A DNA stretch of 64,000 nt from Cheilinus undulatus (GCF_018320785.1 NC_054881.1:16864275-16928274); one strand, 5' to 3'; positions 21,231 to 36,200 are shown, counted from the first letter of the stretch. Numbers and translations are program-made. Notes: generated from the letters alone by a model not told the origin.

Positions 21231-24200
21231 CTAAGAGGCGCTGACTGGCTGCAGAGGCGGGCAGGGGGAACAGCTGCCTTCCTGTCGGGATAACAGGACA
21301 CTGCAGACACCCAGACCTCCTCCTTCTCCTTCTCCACCTCCTCCTGTTGCTATGGCTCCCGTTGCAGGCGTCGTCCCCTCCTGGATGGCTGCGGTGGTGA
21401 TGTCTTCATTGTAGAGTCGTTTGATGCCGTCGTAGAAGTCATCCACCTCCATCTCCTCCACCTGAAAACATGAACACTTTGATTCTGGTTGCGAGTTAAC
21501 CACAGACTGTATACAACATGGACACAATCTAAGTGACGTCACCCCTTGGTTTCTGGAAAGGCTATATGAAGCCTAACAACGGAGGTTGCCATGTTGGAAA
21601 TGTTTTCTAAGCAAAAGAATGATTCAAATCATATTTAGCTGGCCAGAAAACAACGGCTAGATAAAGACATGTCTTAAGCAAAGTGCCATTTAAAATGTTA
21701 GACCTCTCACAAGGAAAAAGAAGCCTTTTAAAGACTTTTTGTGGCCTTAAATTTCAGCAGACCTATTGAAGACTCTCTAAAACTTTTCAAGGATCTGTAA
21801 GAACCCCGCTGTAAAATCTGGTGTATCTAAGAGGGTAAAAAGGCAATGGCCCTCACTGGGCTTCAAAAATATACTTCAGAAAACAAATTTTAATTAATGT
21901 TTGTCGATTTCCATTCTCTCTTATGGAGATAAACAAAAAGGGAAGTGAAGCCAAAATAGAGGAAGCTTTTGTCAGTTTTATTCTTGTGTGTTTTTAATAT
22001 CTGCAGCATCGGTGGCTATGACTTTAACATGTTAGTTACAGAGTAGCAAGGCATTTCTTTACTCTCCATGATTTAAAACTTCATGTGATTCAAACCTCTG
22101 CAACTAAGTTACTGCCCAGTACTATCAGTGAATGTGATCAGTGGTTTGGTCTGTAAAATTAAGAAAAAAAAAAATCTGAGGACAAGAAAACCAGCAACAT
22201 TTACGTCACTGTAGTTGATTTCTTGCTTGTAATTTTCTCATTGGCTGAAAAGTGCGTAATGAAGCTGCGTAGCCTTGCTGTTTTGTTTTTGAAATATTGA
22301 CGGATGGTTTTACCTTGCGTTTAGATGAGGACTTGCAGCGCAGTGTGACCTTCTGCAGGTGGTTAAGATGGCGGAGGTTTCTGGGTGGAGAGAGTAGCGC
22401 TGGGATGTCGGTGGTGGAGGCCGATGTTAGGTGCTCTGGAGGAGCGGCGGTGACGAGGGTGTGGTCCCTGGAAGACTCGGTGGAAGAATTCATGATCCCT
22501 GGAGAGGAGAAAAACACCTTCATACATGAACGGTTGATTCTGGACATCCCTCGGGAGCATGTAGATGTTTTTATTCAAGCATTAAGTGTGGCTGTATTCC
22601 CAATCTGCTAAAACAGACCTAAACGTGTAAATTCTGCAGGACAAACATACCGAGTGTGCAGCAGGGGAGTGTGGGGTCGTGGTCCGGAGGCTGCAGGGTG
22701 CTCTGGCTCTGCAGGGGTTGGTAGATGTAGACAGTGTTTGGAGGAAGGGAAGCTCTCAGTGTGGACAGACTACGAGCCACCAGCTCTCGACTTCGGATCA
22801 ACTCAGAGCTGTCGATCTGAGGGAGCAGAGGAAGAAAAACACATGATGTCTTTGTATAAAACAACAAAAAGGTGTTCATCTCCAGTTCTGAAAAGCACCA
22901 ATAAAAAGATCTGGAGAATATAAACATACAACTGAGTTGTATTAATACCAGAAATTTTAAATTTGCTAATATTAGGAGAACTTAAACAATATCAAGACCT
23001 GTTTGATACCACAGGAACAAAAAGACCTCCTAGACACCCAAAATGTTTTTATTTACTTATTATGACCGTCAACCTGCACATTAGGAAGAATCACAGAACA
23101 TATATGAACTGGACACACTATTTATGGTAATTAAAGGTAAAAAAAGAGTTTCCTAAAAATAATGTATACCTTTGCTAAAATATACTTTCCCTGAAATATC
23201 ACTCTGCTCTCTGTCTTTAATTTCTTATTTTCTTGTTTCAGACATTTCATGGCTGTTAGTGTTAATGAAAGACTGTCATCTGTTTACAGGTCAGGAAGTG
23301 AAGAAAAACTTTAGGAGCAATCTCTGTTTCTCTTCTCTGCTCTATTGATCTGTAACTGATATTAACATGCATCTTTCTAAGATGCTAAAAGGACGTACTG
23401 ACGCAGATCTGTGGAACGGTGAATTAAACAGTTAGTGAGGTAGAGGCTGTAACAGATGGCAGAGCAGGGACACAGCAGGCTGAAAAAGGCATGTCTTCAC
23501 AAAATTTACTTCTTTACTCCAAGGAAGTGAGGCACATCAACCTCAAGGACCGGAGTCTGTGCTTGACTTTCTGATCTCCTTCATTTTGCCCTTTTACACT
23601 AATTTCTGCCACTTTTTGCCTGTATTTGCACATATTTTGCCCATTTCTGCAACATTGATTTGCACACTTTAGCTGCTTTTGCCATTTTTTGCAACTTTTT
23701 GTCTATTTTTGCAACTTTTAGTTGCTTGTCACCCATTTGCCACTTTTTAAAAGACTTTTTGGCACTTTTTTCCTGTTTTACCCCTTTTTTTTCTACCCAT
23801 TTCTGTCACTTTTTTAAACCACTTTTGGCCCCTTTTTGCCCATGTCTATAACATTTTTTAGCACCTCTTTGCCTACTTTAGCTGCTTTTACTACTTTTTG
23901 CCAGTTTTTGCTGCATTTAACCCATTTTTACTACTCTAAGCCCATTTTGCCACTTCTACCATATTTTTGACCGTTTTTGCTACTTTTAGCCAATTTTTTC
24001 CACTTTTTCCCTTTTCTGCCACTTTTAATCCATTTGTGCCATTTTTAAAAACGACTTTAACCCGTTCTTGCCACTTTTCACCCATTTTTTGTCTCTTTTC
24101 ACAATTATTCAATTATTCACCATTATTCTATTTTCTGGTATCCTGACATCTGTATACATTACGGCCCAACTATGAAGCCTGAAATTACTTTCCTAATGTT

Positions 24201-27200
24201 TCAGTGTGCCCATCCACATTGTTAACATTACTAACAAAAAGACATTTCTGTTTTAATAAAATGGGTTTATATTTTGAAGTTTATATTGTATTACAGCATA
24301 AATAAATTAAATTCATGTTCTGTTGCTTTGATAAGAGTGGTTATTATTCAGGTTTAAAATAAAATAAGGTTATCACAGCTATATTTTACAATTGACCATG
24401 GTATTCCTTATCTCCAAGGGCCTCCAGCTCAGCTGGACCCCAGAAAGCTCTCTCCTTTATCCCCTCTTATGGATGGCCTTTGATATTCCTGTTTTTTTTT
24501 TTTTTTTTTTTTTTCCTTGCCAGTCCTGTTAATGATCTCATAAATACTACTGATCTGGTTATCCAAATTAAACCAAAAAGGAAGAAGCAAATGTAAGCTG
24601 TATTGTTGTAACAAGTTAAATATTATCAGATATGGAAAAGTGGATCTTTTTTAATCCTTGATTACTACTTATAAATAATAACAGTTTGTAAAACTATTGC
24701 TGTTAAAGTGTCTTATGATACCACCGTCGTCTACTAAAATACTGATGAAGTAAACCAGCCCCGGTCAAACACTGCATCCTTCCACATCACTGTCAACAGG
24801 ACATCAAATTATTATATCTGACCTGAAGTTACCTGTCAATAAGAACTTTGTGTGTTCAGGGTTGTTGATAAAAAAGGAAAATGAGTTCCTCTGGTCTGAC
24901 TCTTGTAATTTCTCCACAACTTTCCTCTGCTACACTAAGACTGTAGTCTTAGCACCCTCTGCTGGACTCATCTTGCTCTTTGTTTGCTGCTGTATTAATG
25001 TCTTTTCATCCAGAGCCTCTCACACAAAAACCAAGGATATGTACTATGCAAATTAGGCTTTTCTGGAGAATTACTGGACTTGAGAGGTGCTGAGCCATAA
25101 ACCCAAAAAAGGGATTTGCTTTGCTAGCTTCTGCTGTGCACGGGGCAAAATGGGTAGATTTAAGGTTACTACAGAGTTGACTATTCAAGTTGGGATTTTC
25201 CTGCATTGGTTGTGATGATGCTCAACAGTCACCCTGTTTAATTAGAAAAGCTGTTTAAGCTAATGACAGCATAAGGCAGTGTAAACCCTGGGGTCATATT
25301 AAGACAAAGCCAAAGTCTAGTGACCAAACCAGTGGAATTTTTGGTAGGAAGTTAAGGAAATTGGTGCTAATAGATGCTAGTATAATTTGTTCTGTTGTAC
25401 TGTGCAGCATGCTCACAACACCTTCACCAGTTTTTAAACTGACTAAGGTGTAAACATGCAAGAGTGAATTGATCTTCAGCTGCATTATCTAGCATTTTAG
25501 GCTGGCCATAAACTAGAGGACGTAAAGATGAGTTTCAGCTCAGATCTGACTGACCATTAAGAGTCTTCACATTAACAACCAATCATTTTGAGTCATGTAC
25601 CTGTGCCTTCCTGAGCAGGTCGATGGTGAGAGCCAGCCAGTCAGGACAGCAGGTCTCCAGCTCCAGAGTGATGAGGGCCAAGGCCAGCATGGATCCCCTC
25701 AGCTACAGGAACACATCAGGGACAAAGTTGTTCAGCGATCAGGCATGTTCAGTCCATGTTAGACTTCAGAGACGTCCAGCAGAGTTAAGAGTGTTTATAC
25801 CTGTATGAGCGTGTGGTCGGACAGACAGTGGTAGAGTCGTCGTGTGAGCATGGAGAGGTGCTGAGAGCGGTTCAGTCGCAACATGGAGTCCAAAAACCCA
25901 GAACGACATGACAACACCATTGCATGGAACTACAGGAGGGGGAGGAGAAGAGGAAAAGTGGGTTAGAGAGAGAAAATAGTCATCATTTCATGTGTTTTAA
26001 ACATTACAGTGGTAGAGAATTTCTTTAAGTCAGCTGCGCAGGTGTAAAATGTGAGTCCATAAAATCAGACTAAAAATATGAAAAAAACCTTTGCCTACAT
26101 TGGACCTGGGGAAAACCCTCATCAAAATGAAAGCAGCAGATGAATGCAGATGAATATATAAATATAAAAGAACTGGAATAAGGTTGCTGTGTCTTGATGT
26201 TTTTTTAGCATCTGTTTATAAATTTATCAATTTATGGTACCCATAAGTCAGTAAATAAATCCATTTTGTACGTAGTACGACATAGAACAACATCTATTCC
26301 AAATTGTTTTACAACATTTACGTGTACTTTTGTACTATTTTTGTGTCTACATGCATGTTTTCTTTCATTCATTTTTTTAGATTTTGAAGCCATGACATTG
26401 TTGGTTGCTAGTAGTTAGTGTAACCAAAGAGTGAGTGAATATTGTGCCCAATTACCACTAAATTTTTTAAAACTCAACACACAGCTTTAGTTTTTTACAC
26501 ACAGGGCAGAAATGTTGAGAGCATCCAGAAAAAGTTATTTAAAACAAATCTTTGACAAAACCTATAACTGGGAAATGTGCTAAGAAATTTCAAATGAATA
26601 CCAGTAGAAACCTCTTTTGGCCACTAGGTGTCACAAGCTGCTCTGTATAAATATCTCAGCCTCATACAAAAACACAGAAAAGGCCCCTTTCACATCACTG
26701 AGCGTTTGTGTGAAAGACGTACGATGTGCAGGAAGTCCAGTGCTGTTGCGGTGTGCAGATCCCAGTTGAGTTTGTCCAGAATGATCCGCTCCATCCTCAG
26801 GATCTCTGAAGGAGAGCAACCACAGCTGCTGGAGACGACCAGCTCCTTCAGAGAGGGCACACACTGACACAAACAGTAAACACAAAGGTGCATCAAAAGA
26901 ATGTAAAAAGTAATGGATGTTTATAAAAACATTAGATGCATGATTATGTAGAGGTAACTATGTGTTTGTGTTTATTCACCTCATCCTCCTCACAGGTCTT
27001 TGCAGCCAGGAAGAAGCAGGCGATAGCGATGCAGCGGAGGTACTTTGGACGAGCCTGAAGACAAACAATCAAAACAATCAATCAGTAAATACAGTAAATA
27101 CAAGTAAAACAATCAATCAGTAAATACAGTAAATACGTAGTTTTATAAGAGTTAACACCAGAGACCAAAGTAAGGAAACATATGATGATAAATTTCCATT

Positions 27201-30200
27201 TGTTAACAAGACACTTGAGATTTATCATCACAAATCTCTGTATTGTTTGGCACAAAACTTCAGGTACTGGTGGAGTATTAAAAAGGCCAACTTTGGCCAG
27301 CTATGCTCACACTTCAGTATGTTTCTGACCTTTTTTAGAGGATTATTGTCTTAGGCACCTGAGTAGCAGCTCATGAGATGAATCTGATAAAATCTGACCA
27401 TCAAAGCTGTCATGTTGTCCACTAGAAACAAAGAAATCAGCCAAACTCTTCAGTCAAAACTGCACAAACTGCACATATGCAGACAGCAAGACAGCAGTTC
27501 TTCTGAAGAAACCTGCACTTTCACTGATTCTGACAAACCATTAGTTTAGATGTAAAATAAAGCTGAGTTTGCACAGGGTTTGAAGTTACTATTATTTTTA
27601 GACCAGTAGGCAGATGTCATGTTTTTTTTCCCCTTGTGTAATCATATTTGCCTCTTTTTAGGCTACAGTAGCACACTTTTCTGTGAAAGTTCATGATGCA
27701 TGTTAAAAAAAGGTAAAAAATGGAAAATGTGTCAATTTAGTTTCCAAAAATCAAAGTAAATTTCTCATTAAGTCATAAAATTGTTGCATTCATCATCCCC
27801 CTTTATGTGTAGCGAAGCAGTGTGGATCAATATCCACTTTAACAGCGTTTTTTTTTTTTAATCAATATGCCAACTATGCAGTTTTCTTCAGAATATTTTT
27901 TTAAAATCAGCATATTTGTAAAAAGCAGAAAAAGTGAGTCAGCAGTCTGCCCTGCTTCTACTAGAACAGGATATTGCTTCTGAGGTTTGCTGCAAGCTTT
28001 ACATGAATTGATTTTGTATCTCATTTAACTTTATTCACATGATTTACTTCAATAGTCTAGCTCATTCAGTCTTTAAGAAAGTCTAAAATTTGCCTTAAAC
28101 ACAGCAAAAGCCCTGTGAATTTAATATTTACAGGGATAAGGATGAACTTAGGTGGTTCAATGATTTAGGCAGCTCCCTGTGGTCTTGTACACCAAGGGGT
28201 CTCAAGATAGAATATTATAGTTTTGCATTAAATATGAATTATACATGTAAAAGCACTTTCAAAAACAATATCCATAATTACATGTAAATAGGGGGCCTAG
28301 ATTGAATTAAAAAGCATCCAAATAAATTTTTTTAAATCTGCCATTAAATGTATATATCTGCTATTAACTGCAATGATTTTTGATGCTGAGCTCATTTATA
28401 CAGTGGCCCTGAAGGCCAACAGGAATAAATACTTCAAAAGTGCAAAATACATTTGATAGAACACAACAATATTTCACAAAACACAAATACCCTTTCTGGT
28501 TTTGTGAAATGTTGCTGTGTTTTTTTAAATGTGTATTTTGCGCTTTTGAAATATTTAATCCTGTTGGCCTTCAGGGCCCTCTACATGTCTCTGAATTAAA
28601 CACGACAAAATAGAAGCATTTTATCACTTAGATTCCCAAGATCACAAAACGACGAACAAGTTCTCGCTCAAATAAATGAACTGTCCCTGCTAAATTTTCT
28701 TCTGGACTAAAAAGTCAAACTCAACCATGGACGGCTGAACAGTGGGTCTTATCAGAAACACAGAGTCCAGCCCTAATTATCAGAGAACATTTTCTTTCTC
28801 GCATGGAAACATGAATTTCCTGTCTTTAGAGTGAGGTGGTGTCCTGACCTGACATTCAGATTTTATGCTGATCCTGTGTAAACCCAGGGACTCAGGAACT
28901 TTAAATGTATCTATGATCATTACTAACAGCACCATTAGGTGCTATAAACACAACTGAGTTATTATTCAAATTACAATAAATAAATGCAGCTGTTTTTGGT
29001 ATCATATTTGGTAGCACTGGTGTTTTTCCTTACCTTGATGGGAGCGAGGAAGCGGTCCAGGATGCTAACAGCTAACACCAGCGTCTCCGGGTACAGCTGC
29101 AGTCTGTCATGGAGCTCCGTCAACCAGCGCACGGCCTCGTCCCGCTGAGCTGGGGAGATATCTGTATCCTGAAAACAAACAAGCATATTAAACATCGGTG
29201 GCCTCGTCTCACTAAGCTGTTGAATGAGCGGTAGAGCTAACGAGGCAGGAGCCTTTAATGGAATTTGTTATGACTTTGTTTTTACTGCAGACAGCACAAG
29301 GCTGTCCTTGTGTTGTGATTAGTTTGTTTGCATATTAAGCTTCGTTTGCTTATGACTGTGAAATTATGCTCTGCTGTTAGCAGAAAGTGTTGATAGTTTG
29401 TGGTGGTGTGATCACAGAGGAATTATTTGTTGTGTCAGGGATGCAGAATAATGAGACAAAATGTTTCTATCAAAAGGAAAACAAGTTTTGGTATCTAATA
29501 ATAAATTATAAAAATCAATCGAATACAAATGCATAAAGTAATGACAAAACACGAACTATCTCATGTTATTTGTATGTCTATAAATAGCTCTCCAACAGCT
29601 GATCCAAAACTCAGATCAAAGTGAACACAACAGAAACTATTTTTGGACAAAGACTCGAGGAAACAAAGACACCTCTTGGAGTTTCTCTTTTCACTTTAAG
29701 AAATGCTTCTTCAGCACAGTGCTTGGCCTGCTTTCTAAAACTGGGCCAAACAGGACTAACTTCTGCAATTCACCCTGCTAGTGTAGGGTATTTCAAGAAG
29801 ACCTAAATAAGACCTTCGTGTTTGACATATTTCCACAGAACAGGGAATCAGGATCGTCCTCTAAAACCAGGCCAAACGTGATCCAAAACACTCTAGGAAT
29901 TCCGGGTTCCCCACATATGACAGCTAAAGAAAATCCTTCCTTCCAATAAATATATCATTTGCAAAGATGAGATGCATAAGTCTGTTATTTGAAGGGTTAA
30001 AATGTTTTATCTGGGTTTAACAGGCCTCAAATTCATCCAGCTTTGTAATAAAACTCTAGATCAGAGATGGACTAAAGCCTAATGTTTATGCATCAAACCG
30101 GTGCCATTAGCAGGCTTCTACTTCACCCTCACACAGAATTCTTAATTCTTTTGTTTTCAAATGTACCTTTCACTCCGTGTTTGTGTGAATAAATAAATAA

Positions 30201-33200
30201 ATTGCTGCAGCAAACATATAGCACTGAACCCTGTGCAGAGGCCCATGCAAAAAGATGTATCTAAAAAACAGAATATCATGAGGAAAAAAAATAACATTTT
30301 GTCCCCATAATTCAACTCAAAAAGTGAACGTTTCATAGGCACTTTCTTCTAAACATCTTAAGGCTGAAATGGTGTGTCTCAAGGCACAGTCTTAGTGCTG
30401 CTATTATTTACACTTCATATCAACAGTTTCAGCCAAAATATACCAAATGCATATATTCACTTATACGCAATTGACACTGTTATTTATTGTACAGGACACT
30501 GCGTGAGTTTAAAGAGATTTTGAATCCTGATAAAATCAAACCGAACTGATTAACCTGCCGGTTATGTGATTAATTCTGTCTTTTTATAAATACCTTGGTT
30601 TCTTGATTGATGATTCTGTCTTTTAAGCTTCATGTTGAACAACTTGTGAATAAGTTAAAGTTGGATATCTATTACAGAAATAAGTCTTGTTTTTCTTTAC
30701 TGCAAAGAAAAGATTTGTTACTGCCACTCTGACTGAGGTTTAATATATGCATGCATCTTCACAATCTCCTTACATTTTTAAATACTATAAACCACGGGGC
30801 TCTGAGATTCTTACCAATCTTACGTCCTTAACTGAGTCAGGTGGCCCTCATTATGAAAGAGTAGACAAAATCATCGGCATGTCCTTATTTATAAAGTTAT
30901 ACTCAATCTGCTTCCATCATACTTGTGTGATTTCATTCAGGTGAAAAGTTCTGGAAGCTACAGTCTTTGCTCTGGCACTCCGTCACTCCAATCTACTTTT
31001 GCTATCTGGGCCCAAAGTGCGTCTTAAAATGGGTAAAAGGAGTTTCAGGCTCACTGCTCCTGTAGCCTGGCTGGAACCTACTAGACTACTACTAGACTAC
31101 TAGACTACTAGAGACTCCATGTCTGTGGGAGCTGGTCTTTTGAAATCTTTTTAAAAGTAGACTGAAGGTATTGAAGGGTGATGCTTTGGGTTGTGGATGT
31201 TTTTGAGCTCTGTGACTCAGAATAGGTTAGGCTGTGTTTGTAGGCGCTGTTTCCTGTCTGTAACTGTTTAATGTGCCACTGTCTGTCTTGGCCAGGTCAC
31301 TCTTGTAAATGAGCCTTCAATGAGGCTGCCTGTTGAAATAAATATAATTACATAAGATGATCTTTAATTTGCCAAATGGCATTCTGTAACACTCCTGTGG
31401 TACAATTTGAGTCTGACCTGAAGTCATAGCTTTTCAAAGCACCTGGAAAGCCAGTTGACGAACCATCAGCCTGGGTGGGCATTCCTTCTTTTGGTGAGTA
31501 AATTGCCTGTTTATTGCTCAAAGGTATTTCCATCACATTGTGAGTTAATGCAGCCATGGTGCCTTCTTTAAGAATCAAATGACCTGAATACTTCTAGTAG
31601 TAGGGATGTTAAAACACACATTAAACTAACAATACAATATCAAACATAATACTCAATTCACAACAATGCTTTATGATGATTTTTCAGTGGTTTGTAACTT
31701 TTTTTAAGTTCAAATTAACTCTGTAAGACTATGTTGATCGAAGAAGAAAAAAAATCATCACATACATAAAAATAATTTGATACTTGGAAACGATAGACAT
31801 CTGCAAAAATGTTTGTCTATTATATACTATAAACAGACATTTATGTTGTTGTTTGGGGTTATCAGAGTACCAGCAACAAATACAGAAATCCAAGGCATGC
31901 AATACTGGATAATTTCTCATTTCTAACCACCAAAAGAAAAGAGAGCAAACTAGTCCATAGGGTCTAATTTCGTGAACACATAGACAGTGTTTTGGTACAG
32001 AAACACTGAAACAAAATTTGTCAAATCTAGTTAATGCTCTCTTTCTTTTACTTGTGGTATTATTTTGTTAATAATATAACTTATGATTGCTTTGGTATTT
32101 TTTGATACTGTCAATCATTAGGAATTAAAAAAATACTCTGGAAAAAATATTGAAGTGTCAAACATTTTGGCATGCTCGTCTGGTAAACAAATCTGTAATT
32201 GTCTGACCTCGAATACCGCAATAAAAGGAAGTTTATGTTCTTCTCTAAACAACAGAACACTAATATTCAAACTTAGGAAAAGTTCAGAAATCAATAAGAT
32301 GGAAAAACTCTGTTGGCACACTCTGCTCCAGCTGTTATGCAACATTTCCAGATCCACTTGGTTCATTGGCTTGTGAGCGTCAAGATCTTTTTGTTGATGA
32401 CATTTAGAACAAAGTGTGCATAAGTTTAAATCAACAAAATACATATTTACTGGTTTCTTATTTCCTTCCAGAGCTGTCTGTGTTCCTGTGTTGTGTTGAA
32501 GCCAATAGCTATGATTCTGTGAGTAACCCTGAGCCAGCTGCAGGGAGACTAAGGTCAGAAGGTCACTGACCCTACTAGCAGACTAATCTGCAACCTGACA
32601 CCGTTCCTGCTCCAAGCTCTTTTCTGTCCACACTAAAAACAGCCAACCTGCTTCACTTTAGTTTCCCAAAATGATCAATTCTTTCAGTGCCTCCGTTCAT
32701 CTTGGGGTTTGTCTTTATGTCATAATGGCAACAAGAAAATGATTGATTCTTGGTATGTGACTCGTGAAGGAGTGCCTGGTATCAGCTCTTTAAGGGCAAA
32801 AAAAGGTCACAGAGGTTATTTGGGTGGTTAGCAGGCGTGTACATAACATTTGCCTTTTTTAAAATATGACCCCTCCCATGTCCAAAGTCATGGTCCTTGA
32901 ACTCTACAGGACATCAGAGTAATCTTTAAATCTGATGTTTTGGAGGCATTATTGTTTAAAACTTCCACTTTGGTTGACAAAATTTTCCAATCTCTGATGT
33001 TCAAAACCACAAAGTCTCTGCAATGATTGTTACTGAAAGCAATAGCATCCAGTATTGACCTTCAACCTTGTCCCCTGCACACAGACATTTTTCCAGAGTC
33101 TCTGAATCTTTCGATGATATTATGTACTAAAGATGGTGGGATATTCAATGTTTCATTGAGGAACATTTTTCTGAAATTGTTCCACAACTTTTAGATGCAG

Positions 33201-36200
33201 TTTTTCTGTATTAGTTGTAAAATGCTCCTCTGGTTATTTTTCATTAGTACCACTTACTTTCTAGCTTTTTGTTGCCTCTCTCTACTTTGAGATGTGTTGC
33301 TGCCATTAAATTGAAAATCAGTAAGTTTATCACAAATGGTAAAACATCTCAGGTTTAGCTTCTATGTTTGTGTTCTACTGTGAATAATTGGTTTATGAGA
33401 TTAAACATTCATTGCATTCTGTTATTTACATTTACATAGTTCCCAAACTTTTTTGAATATTGGGGTTGTAAATTTTCCCAGTGACCCTGCTCTTGTTTAT
33501 TTGCTTTAGGATACAGAGTGACCTCGTACACCAGTGTGCATGTCTGCTAACTCTGCTAAAGGTGCTGATAAGTTTCATAACTTCTGTTTCAGTGCCGTCA
33601 ATTATTGCCTTTTATCACTGACAACACAAAGGTAGGCAGGTTCAGGCCTGGACAGAGAGGAGCTTTTCTTCTTTGAATAAAGACAGGTTACTTTGTATAT
33701 TTCAGTATCTCATGCACGGTTTGTTAGCTCACACTGGGAGCAGTTTCTGAGCCTGTCAAAACAGCCAAAATTTGGCATTTTTCTTAAGACATTTCCAGAA
33801 GTTTCCACAAAGGTGTGTCTGAGATTATGGACAAGCTTTACTTTTCATTTCACTGTAGTGCATAGGGAAACATGCTAAGAGGGACAATCCCCTTTTTGTA
33901 TGATTTTTTTACATGACTGGAGGCAAAATAATGTTATCCAATGAAAAATGGGTGTCTGGATGGTGATGAGAGGTTTCCGTGCTTAACTGACCCATTCCCA
34001 CTCTGGCATCTTAAACTTACAGATCCACAGCAGGAGGTCGGACGTGTCCAATCAGCCTGATTAAACCAGCTGACATATAAACACGCAGCAGTGACTCAGC
34101 AGCAGAAGATCTGGATTAACAGTCAGAGATTACCTCCATGCTAATTCCATTTAAAGTCATTTTCTACACCTTAAGATCAGCTAGGAGTGGTGCGTGTAAA
34201 ACGAGATGAGTGGTCATGAACCAATATCATGATGTTACTAACTCACACATGCAGCACAAATGAGCTTTACTTCCAGTATAACCTCAGTGCTTTACCGTTT
34301 CTTCATTGGTGTAATAGCAGTGCTGCAGGTTGTCTCGTGCAAAGATTACCAACTGGGGATGCCCCTCTGTCCATCCCATCTGCTCAATTAGCTTGATTAA
34401 CTTATAAAGCTGCAATCACTATCATGACACGCTGAGGGAGTTACTGCAACAAGTCCCCAAGCAGGAAGTGTTACAGGAAAATACCTCAGAACTACTGCAA
34501 GAGAACTTCCTTATTGTATAGCAGTGAGGACTGAAATATTACATCAGGCCCTTCTCTCTTGATAGTTTGGCCGGACGACCGGCTCTTGGAAGAGTCCTAT
34601 TTGTGCCAAACTTCTTCCATTTGAGAATTATGGAGGCCAGAGTGCTCCTGGGAACTTTTAGTGCAGCAGAACCTTTTCAACCCTTCCCCAGATCTGTGCC
34701 TCGCAACAATCCTGTCTCTAAATTCTGCAGGCAGTTCCTTTGACCTCATGGCTTGGTGTTTGCTCTGATATGCATTGTGCCTGGTGTGTGCCTTTCTAAA
34801 TCATGTTATATCAATTTGATTTACCACAGGTGGACTCCAATCAATCTGTGGAAATATCTCAGCAATGATCAAGAGAAATAGGGAGGACCTGAGATAAATT
34901 TCAAGTGTCTTTACAAAGGGTGTGAATACTTATGTAAATGGGACATTTCAGCTTTTTTATTTAAAAAAAAAAAAAACATCTAAAAATTACTAAAATTCTG
35001 TTTGTCCATAAGGGGTACTGAGTGATTAAAGAGAAAATTTTGAATTTAAATTTACTGTAACTTCAGGCTACAACAAAAAAAAAAATGAAAAAGTAAAGGG
35101 GGTTTGAATACTTTCTGACTGCACTGTATGTCTGTATTTATTACTGGAAAAATGATGCAATCAAAGATTTATTAATAAACTCACACTTTCTGCTCATTGT
35201 GGCCCTCGCTTTGGCCCATACAGGATGTGTGGAGCATGCTCAGTATGTCCCTCTTGTACAACAAACTGGTTGTGTTTGGTGTGTCATCCTCTGCTGATGT
35301 TTAGTAAGTGCAGCTGTCTGTAATCAATGTCATTTGGTAATATTATCATTCTGATTTGGATCGTTTTGATATATGATGTAAATTAAAAGTTTGTTCCATG
35401 TGTTATTGTATTCTTTTATTTATCTAAGTTTTATTTGTGCCTTAGCAAGGCTTATTTAGTATGTATTTATCTCAGGTCAAAAGAATTAAACTATTTGCCT
35501 GTACACTTTGTATTCTTCTGTGTGAATACAGACTAGACTACAGATTACAACCAGACGTAATTATGCAATATTGTAAAAAAAGGAGCTTGACTGGGATCAA
35601 ATCAGATTAATTATAGTTGTCAAAAAGATGATTATGTAAGCTTTTTTAACTGCATTTATTTTCCCACTGGCAAAATTTAATCAGACTGAGGGGAAGCTCT
35701 TAACAAGGTGGGTTTTTATTGTCATTATCCAGAATATAGTCATATTATTTTAGATTGATCTTAATTAATTTATCTAAAAGGACAGAGCATTTTAACATTG
35801 TTCCAATACTGAGCATGAAACTGTTGTTAAACTGACATTTTATAGCTTTTTCGCATTTTAAGTATACTTTACAGTACTCATAACATGTAACACTGTAGAT
35901 ATTAAGACACAGTAAGAGACAGATTATATACCATTTGTATAAAATGAGGACAATCCTTATAGGCGTGACCCGCTGAGGGTGTGATGAAACCAGACATTTT
36001 GACATCACATGAGTGTGTGTCTTCAGACGTAAAAACCGGGTGAGACCAGCTGGTGATGGACGTGACCAAACCAAACATTTGTGGCAATGGTTCTTTCTGC
36101 AGTGACTCAGTGTGTTTCAGATGATTACATGTTATCTGCTGTCGTCTGTGCCGCAGTAGAGAGGAACCTACTGCTAATAAAATGATCAGCTCATTGTGTC

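Noticed and set aside
23660-23851. Open frame through the pyrimidine-rich repeat
   Set aside because: It is open only because the repeat lacks stop codons by composition.
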